From 66-474 sp040388785 (lineage in GTDB: Bacteria; Pseudomonadota; Gammaproteobacteria; Xanthomonadales; Rhodanobacteraceae): a stretch of 64,000 nt of DNA. The position numbers were made by a program, and so were the translations under genes. The notes under the pieces are model-generated. The model did not search any database. It saw only the letters and a program-made list of their open reading frames with translations, and was not told where the DNA came from. How positions within the stretch are numbered: position 1 is the stretch's first letter; the number at the start of each line of letters is the position of its first letter. The stretch lies in contig JAZKBD010000014.1 in the NCBI GenBank assembly GCA_040388785.1, forward strand, positions 28,384-92,383, in the 5' to 3' direction. Of the stretch, positions 25,262 through 34,517 are shown in pieces.

Positions 25262-26015
25262 GGGTGTGACCCTTGTGTTCCCGTTTGAATTCTTCCAGCA
25301 AGCGTTGGTCGTTTTCGTCCAACGTCATGTTTTCCAGCAAATCCGGCCGGCGCAACCAGGTGCGGCCCAGCGCCTGCATCCGGCGCCAGCGGTTGATCGC
25401 CGCGTGATCGCCCGACAACAGCACCGCCGGCACGTCGCCAAATTCATGGCTGACCGGCCGCGTGTAGTGCGGGCAATCCAGCAGGCCGCCCGAAAACGAA
25501 TCCTGCAGCGCGGATTGCGCATCGCCCAACGCGCCTTCCTGCAACCTGCCGATCGCGTCGATCAACACCGCCGCGGCGAGTTCTCCGCCCGACAGCACGT
25601 AATCGCCAATCGACAGTTCCTCGTCGATCTCGTGCTCCAGCAGGCGCTCGTCGATGCCTTCGTAGCGCCCGCACAGCAAAATCATCCGCGGCAGTGAAGC
25701 CAATTGCCGCACCTTGTCCTGCGTGAGCCGCTTTCCCTGCGGACTCAGGTAAATCACCGGCGCCGGTTCCACGTGCCCCGTCGCCACTTGCCGCGCCGCC
25801 GCCAGCGTTTTCCGCAGCGGCTCGATCAGCATCACCATGCCCGGACCGCCGCCGCACACACTGTCGTCGACCCGGCGGTAACCACTCGTCGCGTAGTCGC
25901 GTGGATTCCACGCTTCCACTTGCAGCAATCCGCGTTCGACCGCCCGGCCGATCACCCCGAAACCGGCGCATTGCTGCACGAATTCCGGAAACAGCGTGAC
26001 GACATCGACGCGCAT
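25245..26015 (-). CDS. trmD: tRNA (guanine37-N1)-methyltransferase
   Basis: A 256-residue SPOUT methyltransferase that makes m1G37 in tRNAs reading CNN codons, preventing frameshifts. The N-terminus MRVDVVTLFPEFV, the knot region ILLCGRYEGIDERLLEHEID and ELSIGDYVLSGGELAA are all diagnostic. The C-terminal domain contains RPDLLENMTLDENDQRLLEEF. It begins one base after rimM ends and overlaps rplS by 17 bp. Confidence 0.98.
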   Translation of the reverse strand: MRVDVVTLFPEFVQQCAGFGVIGRAVERGLLQVEAWNPRDYATSGYRRVDDSVCGGGPGMVMLIEPLRKTLAAARQVATGHVEPAPVIYLSPQGKRLTQDKVRQLASLPRMILLCGRYEGIDERLLEHEIDEELSIGDYVLSGGELAAAVLIDAIGRLQEGALGDAQSALQDSFSGGLLDCPHYTRPVSHEFGDVPAVLLSGDHAAINRWRRMQALGRTWLRRPDLLENMTLDENDQRLLEEFKREHKGHTHEQDH

Positions 26016-26016
26016 C

Positions 26017-26532
26017 TCAGTCGTCCTTGTGCCAATCGACCGTGATGCGTCCCGCGTCCAGATCGACCGACTTCACGTAAACGTCCAGCACGTACGGAAT
26101 CAGGCGCTCGCGTCCGGCTTCGTCGCGCGTCATCAGCACATCGTGCGCGCCGTTGTCGAACATGTGAGTGACGCGGCCCAAATCCTCGCCCGCTTCATTC
26201 ACCACTTGCAGCCCTTCCAGATCCGTCTGGTAGAACTCGCCGGGTTCCAGCTCCGGCAATGCCTCGCGCGGAATCCAGATGCGAGCGCCGATCCATGCCG
26301 CCGCCGCGTCGCGATCCGCCACGCCGGGCAACATGGCGACGATGCCCTTGCCCTGCGCGTGTCCTTCCGCCCCGGCGATTTCCTCGAAGCGATCCGACTC
26401 GCGTTCCAGCAGCCAGGGCTTGTATCCGAAGATCGCCAGCCGCGGTTCGGTGAACGATTCCAGCTTCACCGCGCCGCGCACGCCATGCACACCCACGATG
26501 CGTCCGAGCAGCACCCGCCGCCCGCCATTCAT
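26017..26532 (-). CDS. rimM: Ribosome maturation factor RimM
   Basis: A 171-residue factor for late 30S assembly that binds S19. The N-terminal domain carries LLGRIVGVHGVRGAVKLESFTEP. The PRC-barrel C-terminal domain contains EFYQTDLEGLQV and ERLIPYVLDVYVKSVDLDAG. It lies between rpsP (four bases upstream) and trmD (one base downstream), the standard operon. Confidence 0.97.
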   Translation of the reverse strand: MNGGRRVLLGRIVGVHGVRGAVKLESFTEPRLAIFGYKPWLLERESDRFEEIAGAEGHAQGKGIVAMLPGVADRDAAAAWIGARIWIPREALPELEPGEFYQTDLEGLQVVNEAGEDLGRVTHMFDNGAHDVLMTRDEAGRERLIPYVLDVYVKSVDLDAGRITVDWHKDD

Positions 26533-26536
26533 CGCG

Positions 26537-26797
26537 TCACGCAGCGGCAGGCTGCTTCGCCGCTTCCTTCGCCAGCGCCGCGACCTTGTCCGAGCACTGC
26601 GCGCCCTTGGCCACCCACGCGTTCAGCTTCTCGACGTCGAGAACCAGGCGCTTGTCCTGACTACCGGCGGCGCCCGGGTTGAAGTAACCCAGACGCTCGA
26701 TGCTGCGGCCGTCGCGGGCGCTGCGCTGGTCGGTCACCACCACGTGGTAAAACGGCCGGCCCTTGGCGCCTGCGCGCGAAAGACGAATCCTAACCAT
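26537..26797 (-). CDS. rpsP: 30S ribosomal protein S16
   Basis: An 86-residue S16. The start MVRIRLSRAGAKGRPFYHVVV and the RSIERLGYFNP motif are diagnostic. It is the first gene of the operon, and a likely promoter lies 67-96 bp upstream of its start codon. Confidence 0.98.
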   Translation of the reverse strand: MVRIRLSRAGAKGRPFYHVVVTDQRSARDGRSIERLGYFNPGAAGSQDKRLVLDVEKLNAWVAKGAQCSDKVAALAKEAAKQPAAA

Positions 26798-26863
26798 GAT
26801 CTATCGACTCCGAATGGAACGGCCGCAGTCGTCGACGCGACGTCCGGGCACGGGAAACGGGCA

Positions 26864-26893
26864 ATTGTAAAGGGCGGAGCGGGGTTATCGCAA
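26864..26893 (-). promoter_or_regulatory. Likely sigma-70 promoter of the rpsP operon
   Basis: On the minus strand TTGCGA (26893-26888) and TACAAT (26869-26864) are spaced 18 bp apart. They sit between the ffh stop and rpsP, a good position for the ribosomal-protein operon promoter. The match is by eye. Confidence 0.5.
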
Positions 26894-26908
26894 CATGTCC
26901 GAAAGCGA

Positions 26909-28279
26909 TCAACGCCCCGGCATCCCGCGGCCACCCATGCCCTTCATGGCGCCGCCCATCTGCCGCATCAGCCCCTTCATGCCGCCGCGGGCGAACTTGC
27001 CCATCATCTTTTCCATCTGCGTGTACTGTTTCAGCAGGCGATTGACGTCGGCCGGCTCGGTGCCGGATCCGCGCGCCACGCGCGCGCGCCGCGAACCGTT
27101 CAGGAGATCGGGATGCCGGCGTTCCTTCTTCGTCATCGAACCGATGATCGCGATCATCCGCTTCACTTCCTTGTCATTGACCTGCGACTTCACCTTGTCC
27201 GGCAGCGACGACACGCCCGGCAGCTTTTCCATCAGGCCGGCCAAGCCACCCATGTTGAGCATCTGGTCGAGCTGGTCCTTCATGTCGTTGAGATCGAAGC
27301 GCTTGCCCTTGGCGACCTTGGCCGCAAGTTTGGCCGCCTTGTCGGCATCGGTCTTCTGTTGCACGTCCTCGATCAGCGACAGCACGTCGCCCATGCCGAG
27401 GATGCGGGTGGCCATGCGGTCGGGATGGAACGGCTCCAGCGCATCGGGCTTCTCGCCCGCACCCAGAAACTTGATCGGCCGGCCGGTGACGTAACGCACC
27501 GACAACGCTGCGCCGCCGCGCGCATCGCCGTCGACCTTGGTCAGGATTACGCCGGTCAGCGGCAGCGCATCGGCAAAATGCTTCGCGGTGTTGGCCGCGT
27601 CCTGGCCGGTCATCGAATCGACCACGAACAGCGTCTCGACCGGATCCACGGCCGCGTGCAGCGCCTTGATCTCGGCCATCATGGCTTCGTCGATCGAAGT
27701 GCGGCCGGCGGTATCGACGATCAGCACGTCGGCGACTTCGCGTTTGGCCGCATCGACCGCAGCCTTGGCGATCGCGACGGGCTTCTCGCCCGCGTGCGAT
27801 GGCACGAAGCCCGCGCCGACCTGCGCGGCCAATGTCTGCAACTGTTCGATCGCGGCGGGACGATACACGTCGGCCGACACCACCATCACCTTCTTCTTCT
27901 GGCCGATCAGGTGTCTGGCGAGTTTCGCGACCGTGGTGGTCTTGCCGGCGCCCTGCAGGCCCGCCATCAGCACCACCGCGGGTGGTGTGGCGGCGAGGTG
28001 CAGCGATGCGTTCTGCGTGCCCATCACCGCGGTCAGCTCGTCGCGCACCACCTTGATCAGCGCCTGACCCGGCGTCAGCGACTTCAGCACTTCCTGGCCG
28101 ACCGCGCGCACCTTGATGCGCTCGATCAGCGCCTGCACCACCGGCAGCGCGACGTCCGCTTCCAGCAACGCGACGCGCACTTCGCGCAGCGCCTCGCGGA
28201 TGTTTTCCTCGGTCAGGCGGCCGCGCCCGGTCAGGCGCTGGACGGTAGAGGACAGGCGCTGGGTGAGATTGTCGAACAT
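26909..28279 (-). CDS. ffh: Signal recognition particle protein Ffh
   Basis: A 456-residue SRP GTPase that targets nascent inner-membrane proteins to FtsY. It has the N domain, then the G domain (GLQGAGKTTTVAKLA P-loop, DVYRPAAIEQL, VDTAGR, TKVDGDARGG), and a Met-rich M domain for signal sequence and 4.5S RNA binding, ending in a Gly/Met-rich tail (GGMKGLMRQMGGAMKGMG). It precedes rpsP in the same direction, as in many gammaproteobacteria. A ypjD-like gene lies nearby on the other strand, also a usual neighbour. Confidence 0.98.
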   Translation of the reverse strand: MFDNLTQRLSSTVQRLTGRGRLTEENIREALREVRVALLEADVALPVVQALIERIKVRAVGQEVLKSLTPGQALIKVVRDELTAVMGTQNASLHLAATPPAVVLMAGLQGAGKTTTVAKLARHLIGQKKKVMVVSADVYRPAAIEQLQTLAAQVGAGFVPSHAGEKPVAIAKAAVDAAKREVADVLIVDTAGRTSIDEAMMAEIKALHAAVDPVETLFVVDSMTGQDAANTAKHFADALPLTGVILTKVDGDARGGAALSVRYVTGRPIKFLGAGEKPDALEPFHPDRMATRILGMGDVLSLIEDVQQKTDADKAAKLAAKVAKGKRFDLNDMKDQLDQMLNMGGLAGLMEKLPGVSSLPDKVKSQVNDKEVKRMIAIIGSMTKKERRHPDLLNGSRRARVARGSGTEPADVNRLLKQYTQMEKMMGKFARGGMKGLMRQMGGAMKGMGGRGMPGR

Positions 28280-28349
28280 GGCGGGATCACGAACATCGAA
28301 ACCACCAGTTTAGCGGAGGGCGCCGGTCAGGCGCGATCACCCGAAGCAC

Positions 28350-29015
28350 TCATGGCTCGCTTTCCCGCGATGACGCCGATCCTTCGACACGCCTATAAAG
28401 AAAGTACGAATAAATCGCCGGGATGAAACCGGCCGCAAGCGCCGAGACCACCAGCACGACCGGCGATGCATACAGCAAGCCGCCCGCGATCCAGACCAGC
28501 CCCGCCAGCACGAACAGCCAGCCGGCGAGACGATGCGTGCGTTCCCACACCACGTCGCTGGTGAGCGTCCACGGCGTGCGGATGCCGACGAAGAAATTCT
28601 TGCGGAACTTGCCCATGAAATTTCCGATCACCACCAGCAGCGCGCCCACGGCAATCGGGGCGACAAGCTGCACCGAGACATGGTGGCCGGCACCCGCAAG
28701 CAAGGCCACGGTGCCGACGACCAGCAAGAACGCGAGCGTCGCCAGCACGATGACGCCGTACGTGCGCGCGAACGGTGCGATCTCGAACTTGCGCGGCGAG
28801 ATCGCCGGCAGCACCGCCAGCATCAGGGCAAGCCCGGACATCATCAGCGGCCAGATGGCGGCGGCCCAGAATCGCGGCGTCCAGCCATTCACGGTTCCGT
28901 CCGCGCTCCAATGGCTGGGCGTTCGCGCGGGCAGGTGCGGATACATCCATGCCGCGATGCCCAGCATCGCCGCGACGAAAAGCCCGGAAATGATCCACGT
29001 GCCTGTCTGCTTCAT
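28350..29015 (-). CDS. SdpI-family membrane protein
   Basis: About 221 residues with around six membrane helices. The N-terminal DUF1648-like part has PARTPSHWSADGTVNGWTPR. The C-terminal SdpI-like part has IGNFMGKFRKNFFVGIRTPW and WERTHRLAGWLFVLAG, the family signature. In Bacillus SdpI gives immunity to the SdpC toxin and relays the signal to the repressor SdpR. Here the ATG overlaps the stop of an ArsR-family gene (ATGA), the same regulator-immunity pairing. No SdpABC toxin genes are visible, so a role in sensing or resisting foreign peptides is inference. Confidence 0.85.
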   Translation of the reverse strand: MKQTGTWIISGLFVAAMLGIAAWMYPHLPARTPSHWSADGTVNGWTPRFWAAAIWPLMMSGLALMLAVLPAISPRKFEIAPFARTYGVIVLATLAFLLVVGTVALLAGAGHHVSVQLVAPIAVGALLVVIGNFMGKFRKNFFVGIRTPWTLTSDVVWERTHRLAGWLFVLAGLVWIAGGLLYASPVVLVVSALAAGFIPAIYSYFLYRRVEGSASSRESEP

Positions 29016-29299
29016 TTGCCCTCTCCACGCCCGCGCGTCGCGGGAACAAGGTCCAGCACCAACCGCGTCAGGTCTTCCATCACCGAGGTGTTGAGCGAAT
29101 ACACGATGTTGCGCCCGCGCCGCTCGTTGCGAACCAGATCGGCCCGCTTCAGCACCGTGAAATGATGCGAAAGCGTCGCGCCGGTCATGTCGAACATCGC
29201 GCCGATCTCGCCCGCGCTCAAGCTGCCCTTCTGCAAACGCTTGAGGATCGCACGACGCGTCGGGTCGGCCAGCGCACGGAACACCTCCTGTTGTTTCAT
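29012..29299 (-). CDS. ArsR/SdpR-type transcriptional repressor
   Basis: A 95-residue winged helix protein. It begins MKQQEVFRALADPTRRAILK, a near-universal start in the ArsR/SdpR group, with recognition helix TGATLSHHFTVLKRADLV and wing RRGRNIVYSL. It has no metal-binding Cys cluster, unlike true metal sensors. I start at 29299, not the longer frame from 29413, because the added residues run through the operator. The gene is coupled to the SdpI-like gene. A perfect inverted repeat 31-50 bp upstream is a likely autoregulatory site. Confidence 0.88.
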   Translation of the reverse strand: MKQQEVFRALADPTRRAILKRLQKGSLSAGEIGAMFDMTGATLSHHFTVLKRADLVRNERRGRNIVYSLNTSVMEDLTRLVLDLVPATRGRGEGK

Positions 29300-29329
29300 C
29301 GGAACGACCTGCCGAAACCACGCGCGTAT

Positions 29330-29349
29330 ATTTAGATAATCATCTAAAT
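29330..29349. promoter_or_regulatory. Palindromic operator of the ArsR/SdpI operon
   Basis: ATTTAGAT and ATCTAAAT flank AATC: perfect 8-bp inverted arms in an otherwise GC-rich region. It lies just upstream of the ArsR-family gene and also upstream of the divergent ypjD-like gene, so it could affect both. Size and symmetry suit a winged helix dimer. Confidence 0.75.
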
Positions 29350-29427
29350 GTTGTATGTGCCATTGGTCACGCGCCGACGCGTTCGCGCCGCTGGAATGCC
29401 GACCCGACGCCATGCGACACTGCGCCG

Positions 29428-30243
29428 ATGCCCATTCACTCGACCACGATGGAGCTTGCGGCGGTCTTGGCGATCGCGCTGTACTTCACCGCCGCCGCCG
29501 CGCTGGCGCGCCCGCTGTTGAACCAGGGCGCGATCGCGCGGCGCGCGGGTTTGGCTTTCGGAACCATCGCGGTGCTGCTGCACTTCGCGGTGCTGTTCGG
29601 CATCCACCGCGGCGCGGTGGACCTGCACTTTTACGCCGCGCTGTCGCTGGTGTCAGCGGTGATCGCGGCGCTGACGCTGATCGTGAACGTGGCGCGTCCG
29701 GTCGCGGCGCTCGGCATCATCCTGTTTCCGCTGGCCGGTTTGTTCCTCGCCATCGATGAATTCCTGGCGCCGCCCACCGCGCCATTCCCGCTGGATTGGC
29801 AGATTGGCCTGCACGTGATCATCGCGCTCCTGGCTTACAGCCTGCTTGCGATCGCCGCGGTGCTGGCGCTGCTGCTCGCGACCCAGGAAAAAGCGCTGCG
29901 CACGCGCACGTTGAATGCATGGGCCGATGCGCTGCCGCCGCTGACGCAAACCGAATCGCTGATGTTCAAGTTGATCGGCGCTGGCTTCGCGCTGCTGACG
30001 CTCACGCTGCTGTCGGGCATCCTGTTCGTGCACAACCTGCACGCGCAGCATCAGGCGCACACGGCGATCCTGTCGCTGGTCGCGTGGATCATCTTCGGCG
30101 TGCTGCTGTTCGGCCGCTGGCGCTGGGGCTGGCGCGGACGCCGCGCGGTGAATCTCACGCTGGCCGGCATGGCGATCCTGCTGCTGGCGTTTTTCGGTTC
30201 CAAGTTCGTGCTGGAGCAAATCCTCCACCGCCGCGGCATGTGA
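29428..30243 (+). CDS. ypjD: YpjD-like inner membrane protein of the CcsA/cytochrome c assembly family
   Basis: A 271-residue membrane protein with about eight helices. Segments such as LPLDWQIGLHVIIALLAYSLLAIAAVLALLL and FKLIGAGFALLTLTLLSGILF are abbreviated here only in part: the key features are the conserved His in GLHVI and the His in LVAWIIFG region flanks, typical of haem-handling CcsA/CcmC relatives. E. coli ypjD is next to ffh in the same divergent layout. The role of YpjD is not well established. ATG 29428 or ATG 29449 may be the start. Confidence 0.82.
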   Translation: MPIHSTTMELAAVLAIALYFTAAAALARPLLNQGAIARRAGLAFGTIAVLLHFAVLFGIHRGAVDLHFYAALSLVSAVIAALTLIVNVARPVAALGIILFPLAGLFLAIDEFLAPPTAPFPLDWQIGLHVIIALLAYSLLAIAAVLALLLATQEKALRTRTLNAWADALPPLTQTESLMFKLIGAGFALLTLTLLSGILFVHNLHAQHQAHTAILSLVAWIIFGVLLFGRWRWGWRGRRAVNLTLAGMAILLLAFFGSKFVLEQILHRRGM

Positions 30244-30410
30244 CCCGCCGGCAACGCTGGGGCCGGACAAAATCCTCCGCTCGCGTCGAGCGCAGCTCGC
30301 ATGGCGAACGGATATAAGGCCATCAAATCGATCAACGCGTGCAAGCGTTACGGCGTTGTGCAAACATCCGCGGCGTTTGCGGCATCGTTTTCCTTTCCGG
30401 AGTCTTCCCA

Positions 30411-32435
30411 ATGTTCTCGACCGGTTCCACGCAGGGGTGGAATGCAAGCGCACCTCGGTTCGCGCGTTTTTTCGTGGGCTCTTTGGTGGCACTGGGCCTC
30501 GCGTGGCTCGCGATCGGCAGCGCACGCGCCGATTCGACGCTCGACCCGTCGCTGCTGCCGGAGATCCAGTCGGCAACATTCGAGGTCGTTGCGGCCAAGC
30601 CGGCGGACACGCTCACGTACGAGAAGCCGCTGCCGATGGACTTGCTGCCGTACCAGGAGCGCACCGACAAGTACTACTCCGTGGGTACCGCGTTCGCAAT
30701 CGGGCCGAACACCTACGTCACCGCCGCGCATGTGTTCATGGTCGGCTACCAGAGCCTGTGGGGCGCGCCGGAACTGCGCGACGCGTCGGGCAAGGTGTAC
30801 GCGATCGACAAGGTCGAGAAGTTCGCGCTGCGGCGCGACTTCGTGGTGTTCTCGCTGAAGGATCCGCCGAAGATCACGCCGCTCGCTGTCGATGCCAAAC
30901 CAGGCTTGAACCAGGTCGTCTATTCGGTCGGCAATGCGCTCGGCACCGGCGTGGTCATCCGCAATGGCCTGTACACGTCGAACACGCCGGAAGACCAGGA
31001 CGGCCAGTGGAAGTGGATCCGCTTCTCGGCCGCAGCATCACCCGGCAACAGCGGCGGTCCACTGCTCGACCAGGGCGGCAAGGTGGTCGGCATCGTGCTG
31101 ATGAAGTCGCCCAACGAAAACCTCAACTACGCGCTGCCGATGAGCGAAGTGCTGGACGCACCCAAGGACCTCGCGCGCTTCGACAAGCGCATCTCATACC
31201 AGTTCGACGTGTTCGATTCGACGCTGAGCGGTACGTTCAAGGGTGACTTCAAGCTGCCGCTTTCGGTGTCCGGTTTCTTCGCGGCGTACGGCAACGCGTT
31301 TCATCCCTTCCTCGATTCGCAATTGAAGGCGCTGCTGGGACAGCAATCCGCGAACCTCTTTCCGAACGGCAACGGTTCGCACCAACTGCTGTACAGCGGC
31401 CCGTCGATGGACGATTTCCCGCAGCTCGTGACGCGCAACAGCGACGGCGTGTGGACGACCAGCGGGCGTTCGAACGTCAAGATCACGTTGCCCGCCAACG
31501 GTTATGTCGCGGCCGGCGTCGCCGCGCAGAACATCCTGTTCCACCTGCGCAAACCGGACAACGTTCCCGATGCGAAGTTCCATCATGACCCGAAAGGCGT
31601 GATGGACATGCTGCTGAAAACCGGCTTCCTGAAGCGCGGGATTGGACCGGAACGGATCCTCGTGACGTCGCTGGGCAACCCGGGCAGCACCGAAACCTGG
31701 AGCGACCGCTGGGGCCGCCATTGGCAGGTGTGGCGTTGGCCCGTGCCGTACGCCGATGGTTACGTCAGCGTGTTCGCGCTGCCGACGCCGGACGGTTACG
31801 CAATGCTGATGCGGATCGAACCCGCCACCTCGAAGCACGACACCACCATCAACATGCAGGCGCTGACCGATTTCGTGAGCCTGCCCTACGACGGCACGCT
31901 GGCGCAATGGAAGGCGTTCCTTGCCGATCCGACTGTGCTGCCGGACGTTTTCAGGAACATCCACATCGCCTTCGATTACGGCAAGGATTTCAGCTACGAC
32001 TCGTCGCGGCTGGCGTTCTCGCTGACGCCCGACCTGCAGAAGATCGATGCCGGCAGCGTACTGACATTGGGCTTCACGTTCTTTCCCGATCACGACGGCA
32101 AGACCGTGTGGGATGTCGGCCAGGTTTGGCTGGCCGAAGACAACCACGACCACCACTGGATCAGCCTGCTGCGCAACCAGGCGCCGCCGGCCGACCTCGA
32201 CGACAGCTACCAGAGTTTCTGGAAGAAGATCGTGGGCCGCCAGCACCCGTACGACGCGCAGTCCTACAGCGAGAGCGACATGACCAAGATCAACGCGGTG
32301 GTGCCGCCTGCGAATGGCGACAAGTCGTCGGTTCTGTACACCGCCTACGTGTACCAACCCGGCACGCAGCCGCAGGCTGAGATGAAGCAGAAGCTTGATG
32401 CGCTGTTGAAGAACGTGAAGATCAAGGAACCGTAA
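30411..32435 (+). CDS. Periplasmic trypsin-like serine protease with long C-terminal region
   Basis: A 674-residue exported protein with a signal segment ending GSARA. Residues about 80-270 form a trypsin-like domain. The catalytic His is in NTYVTAAHVFM, the Asp in RRDFVVFSLKDPP, and the Ser in SPGNSGGPLLDQGG. The remaining 400 residues match no domain I recognise. They include FGKDF-like aromatic stretches and TLGFTFFPDHDGK, and look like a beta-rich globular domain. There is no PDZ domain, so it is not a DegP. I start at ATG 30411 because the leader then makes a good signal peptide; an earlier in-frame start adds 24 residues with poor composition. Confidence 0.83.
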   Translation: MFSTGSTQGWNASAPRFARFFVGSLVALGLAWLAIGSARADSTLDPSLLPEIQSATFEVVAAKPADTLTYEKPLPMDLLPYQERTDKYYSVGTAFAIGPNTYVTAAHVFMVGYQSLWGAPELRDASGKVYAIDKVEKFALRRDFVVFSLKDPPKITPLAVDAKPGLNQVVYSVGNALGTGVVIRNGLYTSNTPEDQDGQWKWIRFSAAASPGNSGGPLLDQGGKVVGIVLMKSPNENLNYALPMSEVLDAPKDLARFDKRISYQFDVFDSTLSGTFKGDFKLPLSVSGFFAAYGNAFHPFLDSQLKALLGQQSANLFPNGNGSHQLLYSGPSMDDFPQLVTRNSDGVWTTSGRSNVKITLPANGYVAAGVAAQNILFHLRKPDNVPDAKFHHDPKGVMDMLLKTGFLKRGIGPERILVTSLGNPGSTETWSDRWGRHWQVWRWPVPYADGYVSVFALPTPDGYAMLMRIEPATSKHDTTINMQALTDFVSLPYDGTLAQWKAFLADPTVLPDVFRNIHIAFDYGKDFSYDSSRLAFSLTPDLQKIDAGSVLTLGFTFFPDHDGKTVWDVGQVWLAEDNHDHHWISLLRNQAPPADLDDSYQSFWKKIVGRQHPYDAQSYSESDMTKINAVVPPANGDKSSVLYTAYVYQPGTQPQAEMKQKLDALLKNVKIKEP

Positions 32436-32441
32436 CCGAGC

Positions 32442-32467
32442 CTCGCGTGCGCGGTGCGCATCGCGAG
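32442..32467. terminator. Hairpin between convergent protease and tkt genes
   Basis: CTCGCGTGCGC and GCGCATCGCGAG pair with one bulged T across a GGT loop. It sits directly between two converging stop codons and could end both transcripts, but lacks T tracts. Confidence 0.5.
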
Positions 32468-32477
32468 TGGTCGTCCC

Positions 32478-34517
32478 TCATCGGCCGAGCAACGCCTTCG
32501 CCTTCGCGATCACGTTGTCGACGGTGAAGCCATACTTTTCCAGCACCAGTTCGCCGGGTGCGGAGGCGCCGTAGCGGTTCACGCCCACGCCGGAACCGCG
32601 ATCACCGACCCAGCGTTCCCAGCCTTCGCGGCAGCCGGCTTCCACCGCAAGCCGCGCGTGCACGTTGGGCGGCAGCACGGAATCGCGATACGACTGATCC
32701 TGTTCCGCGAACAATTCCCAGCTCGGCATCGATACCGCGCGCGCCTTGATCCCCTCGGCCTGCAGTTTCTCGACGGCCTTGGCCGCAAGATCGGTTTCGG
32801 CACCGGTGCCGATCACGATCAGTTCCGGTTCGCCTTCGCAATCCAGCAACACGTACGCGCCTTTGCGTACGCCTTCCGCGCTGGCGAACTTGTTGCGATC
32901 GAGTGTCGGCACGTTCTGGCGCGACAGGATCAACGCGGTCGGACGGTTCTGGGTTTCGATCGCGACCTTCCATGCGACCGCGGTTTCGTTCGCGTCGCCC
33001 GGACGGATCACGTTGAGGTTCGGCACCGATCGCAGGCCGGCGAGTTGTTCGACCGGTTCGTGGGTCGGGCCGTCTTCGCCCACCGCGATGGAGTCATGCG
33101 TGAACACGTTGACGACCTGCAAGCCCATGATCGCGGCGAGCCGCATCGGTGGCCGCATGTAATCGGAGAACACCATGAAGGTGGCGGTGTACGGAATGAA
33201 CCCGCCATGCGCAGCCATGCCGTTGGCGATCGAACCCATCGCGTGCTCGCGCACGCCGAAGTGCAGGTTGCGGCCGGCGTAGCTCCACGTCTCTTCCTCG
33301 CAGCTCTGTTCGTCCGGCTCCTTGCCGGGTGAGAACACGCCCGTGCCTTTCACCGCCGTGTGGGTGGACGGGTCGAGATCGGCCGAACCGCCGCTGATCG
33401 CCGGCAACTTCGGCGCGATCGCCGACAGCACCTTGCCGCCCGCGACGCGGGTCGCGAGTCCCTTGGCATCGGCCGGGAACACCGGCACGTCGGTGTCCCA
33501 TCCGGCCGGCAGCTTGCCATCGAGAGAGCCTTGCAATTCCGCCGCAAGTTCCGGAAAAGCCTTGGCATATTTGTTCCAGCGGCGCTTCCAGCCGGCCTCG
33601 GCGCCCTTGCCTTTCTTCTGCGCTTCGCGGAAATGCGCCAGCGCCTCGTCGGGCACGAAGAACGCCGGCTGATCAGGCCAGCCGAGCTTCTGCTTGGTCT
33701 TGATGACATTGTCGGCGCCCAACGGCGAACCGTGCGCCTTGTAGCTGTCCTGCAGCGGCGAACCGAAACCGATGTGCGTGCGCACCAGGATCATCGACGG
33801 CTGGTCCTTCTTGCCCTTCGCGCGCTTGATGGCCTTTTCGATCGCATCGAGATCGTTGCCGTTCTCGATCGTCTGCACGTGCCAGCCGTACGCCTTGAAG
33901 CGCGCGGCGCGGTTTTCGGTGAAGGTGATGTCGGTGCCGGCCGCCAGCGTCACGTAGTTGTCGTCGTACAGGCAGATCAGTTTGCCGAGCTTGAGGTGCC
34001 CGGCGAGCGACGCTGCTTCCGAAGTGACGCCTTCCATCAGGTCACCATCGCTGACGAGGGCGTAGGTGTGGTGATCGACGACCTTGTGGCCGTCGCGGTT
34101 GTAGCGCGCGGCGAGCTGCGCCTCGGCCATCGCCATGCCGACCGCGTTGGCCATGCCCTGCCCCAGCGGACCGGTGGTGACTTCCACGCCGGCCGTGTGG
34201 CCGCGCTCGGGATGACCCGGTGTCCGGCTGCCCCATTGGCGGAACTGCTTTATGTCGTCCAGCGACAAGTCGTAGCCGGTGAGATAAAGCAGGCTGTACA
34301 ACAACGCGGAACCGTGGCCTGCCGACAGCACGAAGCGGTCGCGATCGGCCCAGTGCGGATCGACCGGATTGTGTTTCAGGAACTTCGTCCACAGCACGTA
34401 CGCCATCGGCGCCGCGCCCAGCGGCAGGCCGGGATGGCCGCTGTTGGCCTTCTGCACCATGTCCACCGACAGGAAACGGATGGTGTTGACGCAAGTCTGG
34501 TCGAGATCGGCTGCCAC
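32478..34517 (-). CDS. tkt: Transketolase
   Basis: A TPP-dependent enzyme of about 679 residues that moves two-carbon units in the pentose phosphate pathway. The TPP motif runs from GDGDLMEGV-like DGDLMEGVTSEAASLAGH to CLYDDN. Other signatures are NSGHPGLPLGAAPMAYVLW at the start and the central EDGPTHEPVEQLAGLRSVPN. The longest frame starts with GTG 34526, but GGAG overlaps that codon; a GTG at 34517 has GGAG eight bases upstream and is the likelier start. Neighbours are unrelated. Confidence 0.96.
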   Translation of the reverse strand: MAADLDQTCVNTIRFLSVDMVQKANSGHPGLPLGAAPMAYVLWTKFLKHNPVDPHWADRDRFVLSAGHGSALLYSLLYLTGYDLSLDDIKQFRQWGSRTPGHPERGHTAGVEVTTGPLGQGMANAVGMAMAEAQLAARYNRDGHKVVDHHTYALVSDGDLMEGVTSEAASLAGHLKLGKLICLYDDNYVTLAAGTDITFTENRAARFKAYGWHVQTIENGNDLDAIEKAIKRAKGKKDQPSMILVRTHIGFGSPLQDSYKAHGSPLGADNVIKTKQKLGWPDQPAFFVPDEALAHFREAQKKGKGAEAGWKRRWNKYAKAFPELAAELQGSLDGKLPAGWDTDVPVFPADAKGLATRVAGGKVLSAIAPKLPAISGGSADLDPSTHTAVKGTGVFSPGKEPDEQSCEEETWSYAGRNLHFGVREHAMGSIANGMAAHGGFIPYTATFMVFSDYMRPPMRLAAIMGLQVVNVFTHDSIAVGEDGPTHEPVEQLAGLRSVPNLNVIRPGDANETAVAWKVAIETQNRPTALILSRQNVPTLDRNKFASAEGVRKGAYVLLDCEGEPELIVIGTGAETDLAAKAVEKLQAEGIKARAVSMPSWELFAEQDQSYRDSVLPPNVHARLAVEAGCREGWERWVGDRGSGVGVNRYGASAPGELVLEKYGFTVDNVIAKAKALLGR

